Virus record (IMG/VR): IMGVR_UViG_3300042898_003781
Span: 1 to 47,230 of that record
Strand: one strand, 5' to 3'
Origin: a virus
DNA: 47,230 nucleotides
The notes beneath the pieces were generated by a model, which worked only from the letters and a program-made list of their open reading frames with translations, was not told where the DNA came from and made no database searches. Of the stretch, positions 14,601 through 24,002 are shown one piece after another (position 1 is the stretch's first letter; every line of letters starts with the position of its first letter). Made by a program: the position numbers and the translations under genes.

Positions 14601-17129
14601 ACCATATACAGATGACCAAAAATCGAAATCAAAATCCTTGAAATCAAAAAATGTAAATACGCCAGTTTTTAAAATATAGGGTTCAAATACATTGAACTTC
14701 GAATCAGAGCCTAGAACTATTTGTTCATACGGGTCAGCAATAACAGCAGTTCTAAATAGACTATAGTCATTAAATCCAGTAACAAGTTTGGTGTTTGTAT
14801 CATATATCGGATCGTCAACATATCTACCAACCTCCTGTATTCTGGAGAATCCCTGCTTGGTTTGTATGAAGTTACCTATTCTGACAATATTTAAAATATC
14901 ATCGTCAAAGGATACCCTAACTAGAGGCTTATCTGTACCACCTTGAAAATACTTAACTCCGGAAACTGAGGCTGCGTCTTCGTCTTTAATATTAAGGTAT
15001 CCGCTGCTAGAAAATGAATAATATTTTTCCCAGGTAGTTCCCTCTAAAACATCAGGATTTTGATTGGACGAGGAAGGGGAAGCGGTAACGTTTGAAAGTG
15101 CCTGGTAATATTGGCTGCCATATCTTACAATGTCACCAATAGAATATGCGCTAGATGGTGACCACATCCATTGATATTTTGATTCAAAATAGTCATAGTC
15201 ATCGAAAACCGATATGTAATAGGTGGAATTGCCTATATCGTTAGCATTTTTAACTCTAATTATAGAGCTAGATTCAACTGTACCAGAATCCCACACCAAT
15301 TCAGAAACTTCATAAACTGAAGTTGAAAAAGAATTAGCTATGTCACCGGTAGTACCTGCAGATGCGTTAAAATAATAGTCGTTCCCGCTACTATATGTAC
15401 TACCAGCTACCCAAACTATCGTAGCAGAAAAATCACCACTTCTAATTATATCAAATCTCTCCGCTCCCTCCGATCTAGATCCCTGTGGCCAATATACCTT
15501 GATCACAATATCTTTGCTTGGGATATTCCAAGGTTGTAGGAATTCTATGTTGAAATAAGGGTTTCCGTTTTTACCGGCTATAAATCCATTGGCACTCACA
15601 GCTTGATTCTCTATACCTGTGAAGTTTAAAAGATCCACTGATGTGTTCTGTAAAACAAAAGTTCCTGCAGTGCATCCGGTAGATCCAGTAGCACTAAAGA
15701 ATTCTGTAGAAGGATCATAAGGGCCGTAACCATAAGGAGAACTTGCAGTTACTGAACTATCCCAGTTATCGGTTCTCTTAAGTGAATAAAAGTTATCGTT
15801 CTTATCGGTTACATAAAATAACTTCAAAGAGCTAGTCGAATTAGTGTCATTTGATCCAGGAAGGAATCCACTTGCTCCCTCATAATATAATCTAACACCT
15901 GCGGTAGCAGCTACCGGATATGATGTATTGTCGTAATAATATCCGAATGCATTTCTGCTAGGTATTGGATAATTTTGATTACCCTCTGAATTTCTAAATT
16001 GATAAAGGAATTCACCATTTAGTATAAATTCACCAGTGTCATTTCTAGAAACATAAGCTCCGTAATATCTATTGATATCATAGTCAATTGCTTCAGAATC
16101 ATCAAAAAGGAATTCAAGATTTAAAAGACTAGGACAAATTATTCCATTTCTAGAAAATCCTTCTGTGATAAATCTTTCCAAGTCGATTTGTACAGTTGAA
16201 TCAGAGCTTGTGAAATAATCCCAGGTCAATTCACCCGCTTGTGTGTAAACTCCAGAATTTACAGATATACCATTGAAATATGTAAATCCGCCATCCCCTA
16301 GATTAATGTTCACTGGTGAATACGATTCCCCAATGTCCGAAAATATACCTCTGATATAGTTACCTATTCTTGTACCAGACCTGAGATCGAAAGTTTTTAT
16401 TACGCCGGAATTTGGTAATATTTTATCGGTAAAATAAGTCTGTACATCATCTACATTATCAATGTTATAGAGTTCATCGAATATAACAACAGATCCGCTT
16501 CCTGAAAAAATGCTATATGATGTTAGAGAGTTTAGACCAGTGAAAAAATCTCCACTTTGATAATAAACTGGATTTCCACTTCCGTCTACTCCGTATCTGA
16601 CCACAAAATTATCCTGATCGTAATTCTTAACCACCTTATACTTCACACCAGAATTGATAACAGTCTGATTCTGTGAATATGTATAGGAAAGAGGTCCAGG
16701 TACTTTGAATATAACAAAGAAATCAGGTATCTCACTCTTTACCCAAAGTGGTGCAAAATAAGAGAAGTCTTCCGGATAATTTTTATCTATAAGTGTTTGA
16801 GCACCAGCAGAATATAAAAAATCATATTGCCCTGCATAGTTATTAGTGGATTGATTCTCACCGTTTGTCAATTGACCAACCTTAAAAACAATGCTTCTAG
16901 ATATTAGGCTAGGGTTAAAGAATTGAAAAAGATCCTGTGCGTATGTTTTTTCTCCGGTAACATTATACTTTTTAAAAGTATCAGTACTTAAAGCGGTATC
17001 CGCATTAATCGAATTCAGCCAAACCCCTCCATCTGAATCAACAGTGATTTTTACATTTCCCGATAAAACGGGATTTGTTCTCATTAAAGAGAATGAGGTG
17101 TTGTAGTCGTATAACTTTTGAAATGCCAT
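11628..17129 (-). CDS. Giant tail-periphery structural protein (1833 aa)
   Basis: The largest protein in the window, without a signal peptide or membrane segment. It is Tyr-, Asn-, Ser- and Asp-rich and beta-structured along most of its length. The N-terminus (MAFQKLYDYNTSFSLMRTNP) and the segment FSYFAPLWVKSEIPDFFVIF near 120 are distinctive, but I know no named domain for them. A region near 655-685 (WMWSPSSAYSIGDIVRYGSQ) resembles short carbohydrate-binding modules (SxxYxxGDxVxYxGxxY). Giant proteins between baseplate wedge genes and fibre genes usually form peripheral baseplate or fibre-attachment structures. That role is inferred from gene order. Confidence 0.65.
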   Translation of the reverse strand: MAFQKLYDYNTSFSLMRTNPVLSGNVKITVDSDGGVWLNSINADTALSTDTFKKYNVTGEKTYAQDLFQFFNPSLISRSIVFKVGQLTNGENQSTNNYAGQYDFLYSAGAQTLIDKNYPEDFSYFAPLWVKSEIPDFFVIFKVPGPLSYTYSQNQTVINSGVKYKVVKNYDQDNFVVRYGVDGSGNPVYYQSGDFFTGLNSLTSYSIFSGSGSVVIFDELYNIDNVDDVQTYFTDKILPNSGVIKTFDLRSGTRIGNYIRGIFSDIGESYSPVNINLGDGGFTYFNGISVNSGVYTQAGELTWDYFTSSDSTVQIDLERFITEGFSRNGIICPSLLNLEFLFDDSEAIDYDINRYYGAYVSRNDTGEFILNGEFLYQFRNSEGNQNYPIPSRNAFGYYYDNTSYPVAATAGVRLYYEGASGFLPGSNDTNSTSSLKLFYVTDKNDNFYSLKRTDNWDSSVTASSPYGYGPYDPSTEFFSATGSTGCTAGTFVLQNTSVDLLNFTGIENQAVSANGFIAGKNGNPYFNIEFLQPWNIPSKDIVIKVYWPQGSRSEGAERFDIIRSGDFSATIVWVAGSTYSSGNDYYFNASAGTTGDIANSFSTSVYEVSELVWDSGTVESSSIIRVKNANDIGNSTYYISVFDDYDYFESKYQWMWSPSSAYSIGDIVRYGSQYYQALSNVTASPSSSNQNPDVLEGTTWEKYYSFSSSGYLNIKDEDAASVSGVKYFQGGTDKPLVRVSFDDDILNIVRIGNFIQTKQGFSRIQEVGRYVDDPIYDTNTKLVTGFNDYSLFRTAVIADPYEQIVLGSDSKFNVFEPYILKTGVFTFFDFKDFDFDFWSSVYGINPNYETFRYFQLLPDTEGEIVADIPYYVKNGSVYYNGILYNGTNTFTGVSGASSFTNNNTSTIIPVVYPLEFSNALYETYSTDTGYEKNLNSFQGFIGIRSIEQTNLQPNNATKEQQFNYGLLASEYSYLQENYTIERANLSRIVPFINKWGYKNGTDSRGHQYRLNLSPSFSPSNFSPTFQNFYPDPKYLTHEWFLLENVPREFPVEFMKDQQSYMAGPIDLGSAVDTTPNSSDYLPSYFTVTPEDYPSEYQDLTDQTKELFTEFTYNEGNGYYETIFRGAKVVLKKRSDFKADIQGNDVNLYVDGYRGYEGYRYASLLRVIPENSTTIQTPVSYRFIENNTQKFIIMLIDVVMNDYKLQPLGYTGGTGGSPIADYTLLYTLSDKNELASSFVNGQPLYTIADTKLSAALNLSNASGSIVNTSTNPGRIVITPNPSYDTDLREEVNLTYPNSASASGLSYQGPGSFSVPDIGTQYPWATGVGERFLEFGPVGQNGNYYFTVPFSFSSPVTVPVGASSIYRNKPVFQVEGGQNYFDFIAKRTSFSYVADKVNALNSYVTYESYFYNDSTSTSSVKPDDFSIYFEDPAELYKIAESRPVKVYSSTAASFRPGLIPGRGPQTESVRQANSYDIQVLPAGVPSQLLRHSGKYEPMFRKTIFFQSDKDDTIPNTGINLSFRNCTFSPQTLDFGLIRNLNYTKVSENNILQASEKLPAGPRYPLVGQTPIARKDFNVFQSSWDAGYYNKYTSATVETPVAGTRSMIEQKSFLGSKMMKTPKNIIIDNQIVLQLSNTAGTSDVSTINTDAFNSLITIQNITTSNSASGIGVLLPYNTSIPIQSLNVNIFPNVEIFWQKPNATTITGVIRLDRMLRRYLMNDGVGNVFLDNIISEFGVGDPASIQDDILSYLELNIAPVYEGSVLLVYAKKTATGTQDAKYQVRGDIAASERLRNGYLPDKNLILTKVNNLVYNFTYKLEPNFNYQIIFRFNIDKI
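14998..15174 (-). other. Carbohydrate-binding-module-like segment inside the 1833-residue protein
   Basis: This stretch encodes WMWSPSSAYSIGDIVRYG followed by SQYYQALSNVT and, further on, NPDVLEGTTWEKYY. The spacing, with an aromatic start, a Y-x-x-G-D-x-V pair and a final W, resembles chitin/cellulose-binding modules of family 5/12 type that occur in phage tail proteins. If so, it may touch surface polysaccharide. The call rests on motif pattern alone. Confidence 0.4.
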
Positions 17130-17132
17130 TTA

Positions 17133-17146
17133 CTAATAATTATTAG
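17133..17146. repeat. Perfect 14-bp palindrome before the 1833-residue gene
   Basis: CTAATAATTATTAG is its own reverse complement and lies four bases upstream of the ATG at 17129. A third TTATTAG copy occurs at 17153-17159. In RNA the arms would pair right before the start codon, so it could act on translation, or it could bind a dimeric protein. High A/T content makes chance more likely than usual. Confidence 0.4.
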
Positions 17147-17159
17147 AATCTGTTATTAG

Positions 17160-17167
17160 TATTTATC
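17160..17167 (-). promoter_or_regulatory. Late-promoter-like box GATAAATA
   Basis: The minus strand reads GATAAATA, one base from T4 TATAAATA, 30 bases upstream of the ATG of the 1833-residue gene. It lies in the 93-base gap after the 1187-residue gene, one of the larger gaps in the late region. Confidence 0.5.
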
Positions 17168-17222
17168 ATCGATTAAAAAGGCTGTCAATTCCATTTGTTC
17201 AATCCAAAATAGAATTACCATT

Positions 17223-20200
17223 TTAACCACGTAGTACGTTATTTATAATATTAACCGTAGAATTTGCTGGTGGAGTTACTTGAGAGCCAAAGTTAGGAGC
17301 TATAAGGGTCTGGTTTCTATACGAACCGGTAACTTCTATATCAAAAGAAAATACACTAATCGCTCTCTGTTGTAAGTCTATACCAATCTTCTTAGTATAA
17401 GTTACATTACTCAAAGTACCAGCTTTTCTATATCCTCCGATATATCCGCCAACATCCTGTGCTCTAAATTGGAATATAATCGGAATATTGACAGAGTTAT
17501 TCTGTCCTTGATAGATCCTCTTAGATGACTGAGACGTAAATCCATCTACAGCTAAATAAGTTGTTTGTGGTATACCTAAGAAAAGATAAGCACCACAGGA
17601 ATATTTACCAATGAGGTACTGATCGTTTGCATCAAATCCAACTCTATCCTGCCACTGCGAATCGTATATGTCAACAGAGGCAGCAGTTGCTCCTGCCGCT
17701 GCTGTTGGAGTTCTATATTGAGTTTGTGAATAATACTCAGGTAGAGTTATATCAGCGTAGAATCCGATTGCATGTCTGAATGCAGGATACAAAATAGACC
17801 CTGCTACTGTATTATCGAAATTAGGCTTAACATAGGTAACATAATCACCTGTAGCACCAGTATTCAAAGCAGGATGGGTTGTAGATATACAGAATTCTGA
17901 AACGTACCCTCCTCCCTGTGGTGTTGTGCCTGACCATAAACCAGACCAGATACCTGCAGCTGTACCGCCGGAAGCTGTGACTGGCGTATTTTGCGGATCG
18001 TATGGTATCAAACAAGATCCATTGAGAGGCATAATTCCACCAGTTACACCAAAGAAGGAAGTGCTAGGTGTAGTACCTGAATAGTCATATAAAGGATTGA
18101 AAGCTGGTATCTGTGAACTTGTTAGATATAGGTCCTGATTCAATCCAATGTTCTTGTACCTTGAATACATGTACTGTCCATATGTTTGAGCACATGCAAA
18201 AGGAGCAGCCTGATAAATTTCGGTATTTGAAATTACGTCTGAAGATGCGTATGTTGTTACCGATAAAGGAACCGCGCCATATCTAAGGTTAGTTCCATAT
18301 CCATCTATCTGAGGATAAGTCGAAATAGGAGCTTGAGTGGTAAATCCGCCAGGAACTATAGACTGAAGTTCTACAGGGGTTGCCTGAGAGTTAGTAAGGG
18401 ATATAAGATAGGTCTTAGTGTATATCTTACCTACATTTGCAGGAACAGTTAGATCAAATAGATCATTATAGTATCCCGCATTTAATGAAATTACCTGTCC
18501 AGCTGAAACTTGAAGTGAACTAATACCGTCTAACAAATAAACTTCGAGAACACCAACAGTAACAGAGACAAGGGATTGTAGTGTGGCAATCTGTTGTTGA
18601 AGTTCCGCTAATTTATCAAATATGCTTATGGTTCCACCCGCTGAATTGAAAAAGCCAGATGCTATACTCGAGGCCTGGTGGAAATATGTAACTACATTCT
18701 CAGTAAACTGCTCGGAAAGATGCTGAGGAAGTCCCTGTGCATTAAGATTCTCCTGAACAGTTACTACTGCTGAATCCTCGCTATTTTTCTTCAATAGATC
18801 AGTTATACCATTTACAGCTAAGTCGCTAGGGAAGGAAATAGAAACAGGATCGGAATATATCGATACGTGAGGATTATTAGGCCATCCCGCTTCAGACACA
18901 GATGCGATTTGTATTTCTACTTTTTCACCCTTTTGAATGGGAATATCAATTTGATTTATATTTTGAGCATCAGCATTATCAACATTCTCAGGAGCCCAAA
19001 CATAAACTCCTCTATTCTCATCATAGACTTTCTTTCTGATTGGAGTTGTATATTCTACCCAGTTGGAGAAAGCTCCGGTCTTTTGCTGTCCGTTATTATC
19101 AACGAATTTAATTTGCTCAGTTGGCTGTGTTGCACCACTATCAGAAAGATATCTGTATCTTACCTTGAAAGCTATTACCTGCTGAGAACCAGTTAAAGGA
19201 TCGAAAACAGGATCGGGTATTGCCCAGAATCCTCTTACTCTATATTTAGGCTGCGTATCAATCTGTGAAAGATCCGACGTAGTTGTTTGGATGTCCTTTA
19301 CAACAGACGAGTAAAGCTGACTCTTCTTTGATTTCTCGTTTATAAGGGAATCTAATTTCGCTTGTATCGTACTAACTGCTCCGGAGGAAGCTTTAGCTGT
19401 GCCCAGTGATTTAGCTTGGTTTAGCTGAACTTTAGTTTGATTAATCGAAGCATCCAATGCATCTATCTCGGTCTTAAGTGAACTTTTAGCAGCAACCTTA
19501 TCTGTAGCTGTTTTAGCAGAAACAGAGTCAGTAACCTGCTTGTTAATTTGAACCACTTTAAAGTTTGTCTCAGCAACAGTAGGCACATTAGGTGTTAATC
19601 CTTGAATAGCCGGAACTGTTTTTTCCTTTGCCATATCGAGAAATACCTTACCGATATCCGCTACCTGTGTCAAATAAAACTGTTCCAGTGAAACAAGATT
19701 ACCAGCTGAATCCAGCGTGGTTAATTCACTGCTCCAGAATGTGATACCTGTGGACCACTCAGATGAAACTATATTGAAATTATCATCGATTGTCTTAAAG
19801 AAAACTCCTTGTCTTTCATCATTTCCGATGTTAACATCAACGAATCTGTCGCCAAGGTCATTTGAGAAATAGCTAAGTGTATCAGCTCCTAAGAAAACCT
19901 GCTGATAACCGGATACCCTCTGTAATTGAACTGAGGATTCGTCTAGGTTAACAGAGGTGATTAAATAGATCGTTCCGTCTGCGGTTGCTAGTCTATTCCC
20001 GTTATTGAGTGTCCTGCTATTCTTTACCCCTGTTGTTGTATCTGTGTACTTTAAACTTGTTAGTTTATAATTACGAACAGTTGTTTGAACTAGTTGTCCA
20101 TTTTGGCTTGTTGTAGAAACAACGCTATCGTAAAAAGAGGTAACACTAAAAGATCCAGTATATCTAAGTTTTCTCAGAGGTAATTGCTCTAGACTTTCGT

Positions 20201-20786
20201 CAGTGAAGTATTGAATTCCCGCAGCAGTTAATTCGGATACGAAGGTATCATAAGAAACGTCATTTCTACCCTTTAAAGAATTATCAAAGAAATCCTTTTG
20301 AGCCTGAGTTGTTGTGTTAGCAATAATTCTTTTAACAAGTATTCTATCAGCATTTTCAGAGATCTTACCTGTTACATCTATACTCACATATAAAAGTGGA
20401 CTTAGAAAGCTTTCAAAGAACCAATTGTCCTTGGTCTGGAATGTTCCAGGTACAGGAAGATTGGCCATCGGTGCAGGATTCTTTAAAGGTTCTGCTTTGA
20501 AGACCTGAGAATATGTTCCGTCGGGATTTCTAACAGTTGATCCGTTAGATATTCCAGCTAAAGATTTAATATTATTATCAATCCTCTCGATTTGGGCTCT
20601 CATGTATCCATACGAAGGAATGCTCGCTGTTGTGGGATTCCCATTGTCATCTAATACCTCGATTGAAACGGTTTCGTTCGTAGACGTCGCTACCTCATTT
20701 AAACCATTAATAATTTCTAAGGCATTCTTTTGAAGCCTCAGAAATTGAGCCACTAAAGAACTTATCGAATTTTGGGTGCCTGCCAT
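17223..20786 (-). CDS. Large tail protein with coiled coil and Fn3-like region (1187 aa)
   Basis: The N-terminal 40 residues are helical (SSLVAQFLRLQKNALEIINGLNE). A long Lys/Ala/Ser-rich coiled coil spans about 400-510. A beta-sandwich of fibronectin-III character follows at about 515-660 (FKVRYRYLSDSG, FSNWVEYT, EIQIASVSEAGWPN). Fn3-like modules are common in phage tail tips and fibres, where they give weak contact with cell-surface carbohydrate. After another short helix with LQQQIATLQSLV (about 727-738), the C-terminal half is beta-rich and ends in NSTVNIINNVLRG. A baseplate-rim or fibre-hinge role is plausible. It starts five bases after the 733-residue gene. Confidence 0.65.
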   Translation of the reverse strand: MAGTQNSISSLVAQFLRLQKNALEIINGLNEVATSTNETVSIEVLDDNGNPTTASIPSYGYMRAQIERIDNNIKSLAGISNGSTVRNPDGTYSQVFKAEPLKNPAPMANLPVPGTFQTKDNWFFESFLSPLLYVSIDVTGKISENADRILVKRIIANTTTQAQKDFFDNSLKGRNDVSYDTFVSELTAAGIQYFTDESLEQLPLRKLRYTGSFSVTSFYDSVVSTTSQNGQLVQTTVRNYKLTSLKYTDTTTGVKNSRTLNNGNRLATADGTIYLITSVNLDESSVQLQRVSGYQQVFLGADTLSYFSNDLGDRFVDVNIGNDERQGVFFKTIDDNFNIVSSEWSTGITFWSSELTTLDSAGNLVSLEQFYLTQVADIGKVFLDMAKEKTVPAIQGLTPNVPTVAETNFKVVQINKQVTDSVSAKTATDKVAAKSSLKTEIDALDASINQTKVQLNQAKSLGTAKASSGAVSTIQAKLDSLINEKSKKSQLYSSVVKDIQTTTSDLSQIDTQPKYRVRGFWAIPDPVFDPLTGSQQVIAFKVRYRYLSDSGATQPTEQIKFVDNNGQQKTGAFSNWVEYTTPIRKKVYDENRGVYVWAPENVDNADAQNINQIDIPIQKGEKVEIQIASVSEAGWPNNPHVSIYSDPVSISFPSDLAVNGITDLLKKNSEDSAVVTVQENLNAQGLPQHLSEQFTENVVTYFHQASSIASGFFNSAGGTISIFDKLAELQQQIATLQSLVSVTVGVLEVYLLDGISSLQVSAGQVISLNAGYYNDLFDLTVPANVGKIYTKTYLISLTNSQATPVELQSIVPGGFTTQAPISTYPQIDGYGTNLRYGAVPLSVTTYASSDVISNTEIYQAAPFACAQTYGQYMYSRYKNIGLNQDLYLTSSQIPAFNPLYDYSGTTPSTSFFGVTGGIMPLNGSCLIPYDPQNTPVTASGGTAAGIWSGLWSGTTPQGGGYVSEFCISTTHPALNTGATGDYVTYVKPNFDNTVAGSILYPAFRHAIGFYADITLPEYYSQTQYRTPTAAAGATAASVDIYDSQWQDRVGFDANDQYLIGKYSCGAYLFLGIPQTTYLAVDGFTSQSSKRIYQGQNNSVNIPIIFQFRAQDVGGYIGGYRKAGTLSNVTYTKKIGIDLQQRAISVFSFDIEVTGSYRNQTLIAPNFGSQVTPPANSTVNIINNVLRG

Positions 20787-20791
20787 TTTGA

Positions 20792-22993
20792 TTAGATATT
20801 ATTATTTGTTAAACTTTTTCCTATAGCATCAACCTGGAATATCAAGTTATTCTGATCAATACATACGATCTCCAGAACTGGCATATAATCGTACCCAGAG
20901 AAGAAATCGGAATCTAATGAAATAATTAGGGTTGAATAAGGAGTCCCGCTTGGATTTGAAACTGGATATTCACCTGTTGCATTAGTCAAGATATTAACAA
21001 AGAATGCAGAGGGATAGACTCTATCACCAAAGGTTATTCTGAATCTTTGCCCTGTTTTCCATCTAACGGTAGTATCCTGTAGTCTGATGTTTAGATCCTG
21101 CGTTAAAGTTATTGGTATTCCGTTGTTTACGTGCTTGAAGTAGTTGGAAAACTCAACTAACGGTATCACATTAGAACCAGTTTGTGTCAGAGTACCAACA
21201 CCATAATTTGATCCTATATTGAAATCCTGGTTAGCGTTATTTATATAAAGCTCATTTGGTATCGTTCTGTCGACATTAATACCCATCCCTTGCTTTACTA
21301 AATCAAGATCATATGAAACTGTTATAGAGGATTGCCCATTTATAATGGACCTCAAAATCTCATAGTTTTGATCTATGAGCTGCATAACTGCGTTCGTGTT
21401 CGTGAATAACGATTGGTTAGCAGCATAGGAAGATTCAAGTTGTGCTATTCTAGCTTCAAGTGTAGCTGTAGTTGTGCTAGATAGAAGCAAATCCTCCATA
21501 GCAGTAACTCTCTGCTCTAAGAAGATAAACTGTGAAGCCGTGTCATTTATAGTACCAGAGGCATCTTGCAATACATTCATAGCATCCATAAACATAGACA
21601 GCGAGAATGACGAATAGTCATTTATAGCCTGCTCTACTCCTGTCTGATCTACATCGGTATCGAATTTAAGATTGATCTTAAATCCGTAAGAGTTACCGTT
21701 TAGTTTAGTAACTGGATTTGGTCTATATTTACTAAATCTAGGAATGAAAGAATCGCCAGATTCCGAATTAACGTCGTCTAGAAAAAGAACACCATACAAG
21801 TTAGTCGCAACGTCAGCTTCATTAGCAGGATCGTATACATCATAATAAATCAGAACAGCATTAAAATCAAAATCGTTAGCATCCGAGGTGGAATTAAATT
21901 CCTCAATGGTAGAAATGCTAGGATTATCGATAATTTGTTTGTATGAATTTGGATCGAAATCCAATCCTATTGAATCGAGGTTTGATCTAACGAATTCCCA
22001 ATTTGTTATTGATCCATAAGTTTTGCTTAGAATCTTGTTATATGGATTAACGAAAGAATCGTCAGAAAAATAACTGTTTGGTGTATCTAGGGGTGCATAC
22101 CAGTTCCCTGTGTAAGTTGATCCATCAAAAGTATCACTATAAGAAACAGTTGGTACGCCTGAAGCTTCCTCGTCAAAGATAGCTAAAGTACTCAATCCAG
22201 AAGGATTTACATCCAAATAAGATCTTCCAGTTAGATATTCGGCATCTAAAGGATCCGAAGGATTGTTGGTCCAAGTAAAATCTGGGTAGTAATTGGTATC
22301 AACAACGTTCTTAAATAGAACAGTAGGAGTGCTACCGTCAGAGGTTGGCACGTATACATAAACCTCGGAATAAGCATTATCTTGATTCCTAACAGAGTTA
22401 ACAATATCAAGACCACCAATATACTGAACCACTTTACTATAAGGACCTGTTAATCCATAACCTCCGGTTTGCCCAGTAGGCTCATCTCCCTCAACGTATC
22501 TCTTCTGTGTTACTGGCAATCCATTAGAATCGAACGTAACGCTATTTTGATCTAAAGACGGTGACACCTGTTCAGAAGACGCCGCTTTAAATCTCAAAGC
22601 TCCAATCTCTCTCATCCATTTCCAGAAAACCCTCTCCGAGACATTCTGTTTTAACGATGGGTCGTATTCATCGCTGCTGGTTATAGTCGTTTCTAAATTT
22701 AAACAGTACGATTGAAAGCTTTGAGAGAATGCAATATTAGCATCACTAGGCACGAGATTATATGTACCAGTACTCCAATCTATAAATGCGCTATCCGGAG
22801 CGTTTAATTTAACCGTATTATCCTGAGAAGCAGTGGTGCTAATATCAGGAATATTCAATAGTGCAAATTTGGAAAACCTGAATTTATTGACCGAATTATT
22901 AAATGTAAAAGCAAGGTCCTCTGCCGCTGAACTAAATGTATAAAAAGTTCCACCCTGAACTTGCAGGGGCCTAATAAAAGGGGTTTTTGCCAT
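20792..22993 (-). CDS. Tail structural protein with central coiled coil (733 aa)
   Basis: A 733-residue protein with a beta-rich N-terminal part (1-440) and a helical segment at about 454-551. That segment includes LEQRVTAMEDLLLSSTTTATLEARIAQLESS, cited here only as alternating heptads starting LEQRVTAMEDL and LEARIAQLESS. A compact C-terminal beta domain follows (RIRLQ-like ITLTQDLNIRLQDTTVRW, then QRFRITFGDRVYP). The parallel coiled coil suggests a trimer. The C-terminal domain could be a fibre foot or tip. I know no family name. The neighbours are a short fibre and the 1187-residue coiled-coil protein, with which it may assemble. Confidence 0.62.
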   Translation of the reverse strand: MAKTPFIRPLQVQGGTFYTFSSAAEDLAFTFNNSVNKFRFSKFALLNIPDISTTASQDNTVKLNAPDSAFIDWSTGTYNLVPSDANIAFSQSFQSYCLNLETTITSSDEYDPSLKQNVSERVFWKWMREIGALRFKAASSEQVSPSLDQNSVTFDSNGLPVTQKRYVEGDEPTGQTGGYGLTGPYSKVVQYIGGLDIVNSVRNQDNAYSEVYVYVPTSDGSTPTVLFKNVVDTNYYPDFTWTNNPSDPLDAEYLTGRSYLDVNPSGLSTLAIFDEEASGVPTVSYSDTFDGSTYTGNWYAPLDTPNSYFSDDSFVNPYNKILSKTYGSITNWEFVRSNLDSIGLDFDPNSYKQIIDNPSISTIEEFNSTSDANDFDFNAVLIYYDVYDPANEADVATNLYGVLFLDDVNSESGDSFIPRFSKYRPNPVTKLNGNSYGFKINLKFDTDVDQTGVEQAINDYSSFSLSMFMDAMNVLQDASGTINDTASQFIFLEQRVTAMEDLLLSSTTTATLEARIAQLESSYAANQSLFTNTNAVMQLIDQNYEILRSIINGQSSITVSYDLDLVKQGMGINVDRTIPNELYINNANQDFNIGSNYGVGTLTQTGSNVIPLVEFSNYFKHVNNGIPITLTQDLNIRLQDTTVRWKTGQRFRITFGDRVYPSAFFVNILTNATGEYPVSNPSGTPYSTLIISLDSDFFSGYDYMPVLEIVCIDQNNLIFQVDAIGKSLTNNNI

Positions 22994-23014
22994 CTTCTTC
23001 TATCCTTTGTTTTT

Positions 23015-23938
23015 TTATCCAGCTGTAACGTTCTGTCCACCTAGAATAACCCATGAACCTTTTTGTTCTGTTTGGTCACCTGCAATTCTAGATTCCCATT
23101 GTAGTGTAACAGAACTTCTGTATGGAGTATTAGCTGCGAAAGTGATACCAGTATACGAGCCATATGTGCTGGTAGTATTAAACCCAGTATAGTAAGTTTG
23201 TGTTACACCAGTAACTCCAGTTGCAATAAAAGGTGTGGTTGCTCTTGCAGTGTTAACGATAGTAACTCTGTATCCAGAAGGCAAGTTAGATGCTGTGCCT
23301 CCGCTTCCCCCAACAACCTGCATGTAAAATCCGGTTGGACCGCAGTTTGCATAGATAACATCTTCAGTTCCAGTGAAGATGTAAGGATTGTTAACATTAG
23401 TAGATATACCACCGCCGCCTACACCAGTTGTACTAACAGGAAATGCAGAAGTTAATCCAGGTGCTCCACCAGCTAATGATCCATTAGTGCTCCAGTTGTT
23501 TGCATGGACCTCGTTAGAATAAGCCCCGTAAGTCGATCTTCCAGTATAACCAACGTTACCAGCAAAGCTAGCTGTTACACCAGCTGCTTGAGTTAGATTA
23601 CCAGCTATACCCAATGCCCCACTAAATGTGGATGCTCCAGATACTGCTAGTGTCTGTGTTGACGTCGAAACAAAAGAAGCAGCACCGTTACTTGCTATTG
23701 CTGCTAGTGCAGTGCCTGACGCAGGGGTGGAGAAAGTGTTTGCTCTAATAGTCAAAGCAGAAACCCTACCCGTTGAAGCTCCAGTTAGATCCATTACACC
23801 AGTAGAGGTGTCTATTCCAAATACATTTTCAAATCCATTTACCCAATTCTGAAGAATTAGAAAGTTGGAATTTATGGTAATTCTAGATCCCGATATCGAA
23901 TCAGAACCTAAAATTTCAGTAATACTTACAGATGCCAT
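23015..23938 (-). CDS. Short tail fibre protein (307 aa)
   Basis: The N-terminus contains ITINSNFLILQNWVNGFENV (21-40), a relative of the N-x-N-F module found in the three collagen-bearing fibres. It lacks a collagen run and instead continues with Ala/Ser/Thr/Gly repeats (TQTLAVSGASTFSGALGIAGN at about 97-117, first 20 typical), the strand-turn pattern of trimeric phage fibre shafts. The C-terminus is beta-rich with SVTLQWESRIAG. It is probably a short or accessory fibre. A GATATATA box lies 32 bases upstream of the ATG. Confidence 0.65.
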   Translation of the reverse strand: MASVSITEILGSDSISGSRITINSNFLILQNWVNGFENVFGIDTSTGVMDLTGASTGRVSALTIRANTFSTPASGTALAAIASNGAASFVSTSTQTLAVSGASTFSGALGIAGNLTQAAGVTASFAGNVGYTGRSTYGAYSNEVHANNWSTNGSLAGGAPGLTSAFPVSTTGVGGGGISTNVNNPYIFTGTEDVIYANCGPTGFYMQVVGGSGGTASNLPSGYRVTIVNTARATTPFIATGVTGVTQTYYTGFNTTSTYGSYTGITFAANTPYRSSVTLQWESRIAGDQTEQKGSWVILGGQNVTAG

Positions 23939-23970
23939 TTTTTATTATTTTTTTATCCTTTTTTCAGAGT

Positions 23971-23978
23971 TATATATC
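23971..23978 (-). promoter_or_regulatory. Late-promoter-like box GATATATA
   Basis: The minus strand reads CGATATATAAC between PhoH and the 307-residue fibre, 32 bases upstream of the fibre ATG. The leader after it is strongly A-rich. Together they could give the fibre and the following large genes their own late transcript. Confidence 0.5.
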
Positions 23979-24002
23979 GAAGAGAAATTATATCAATAAA
24001 CA

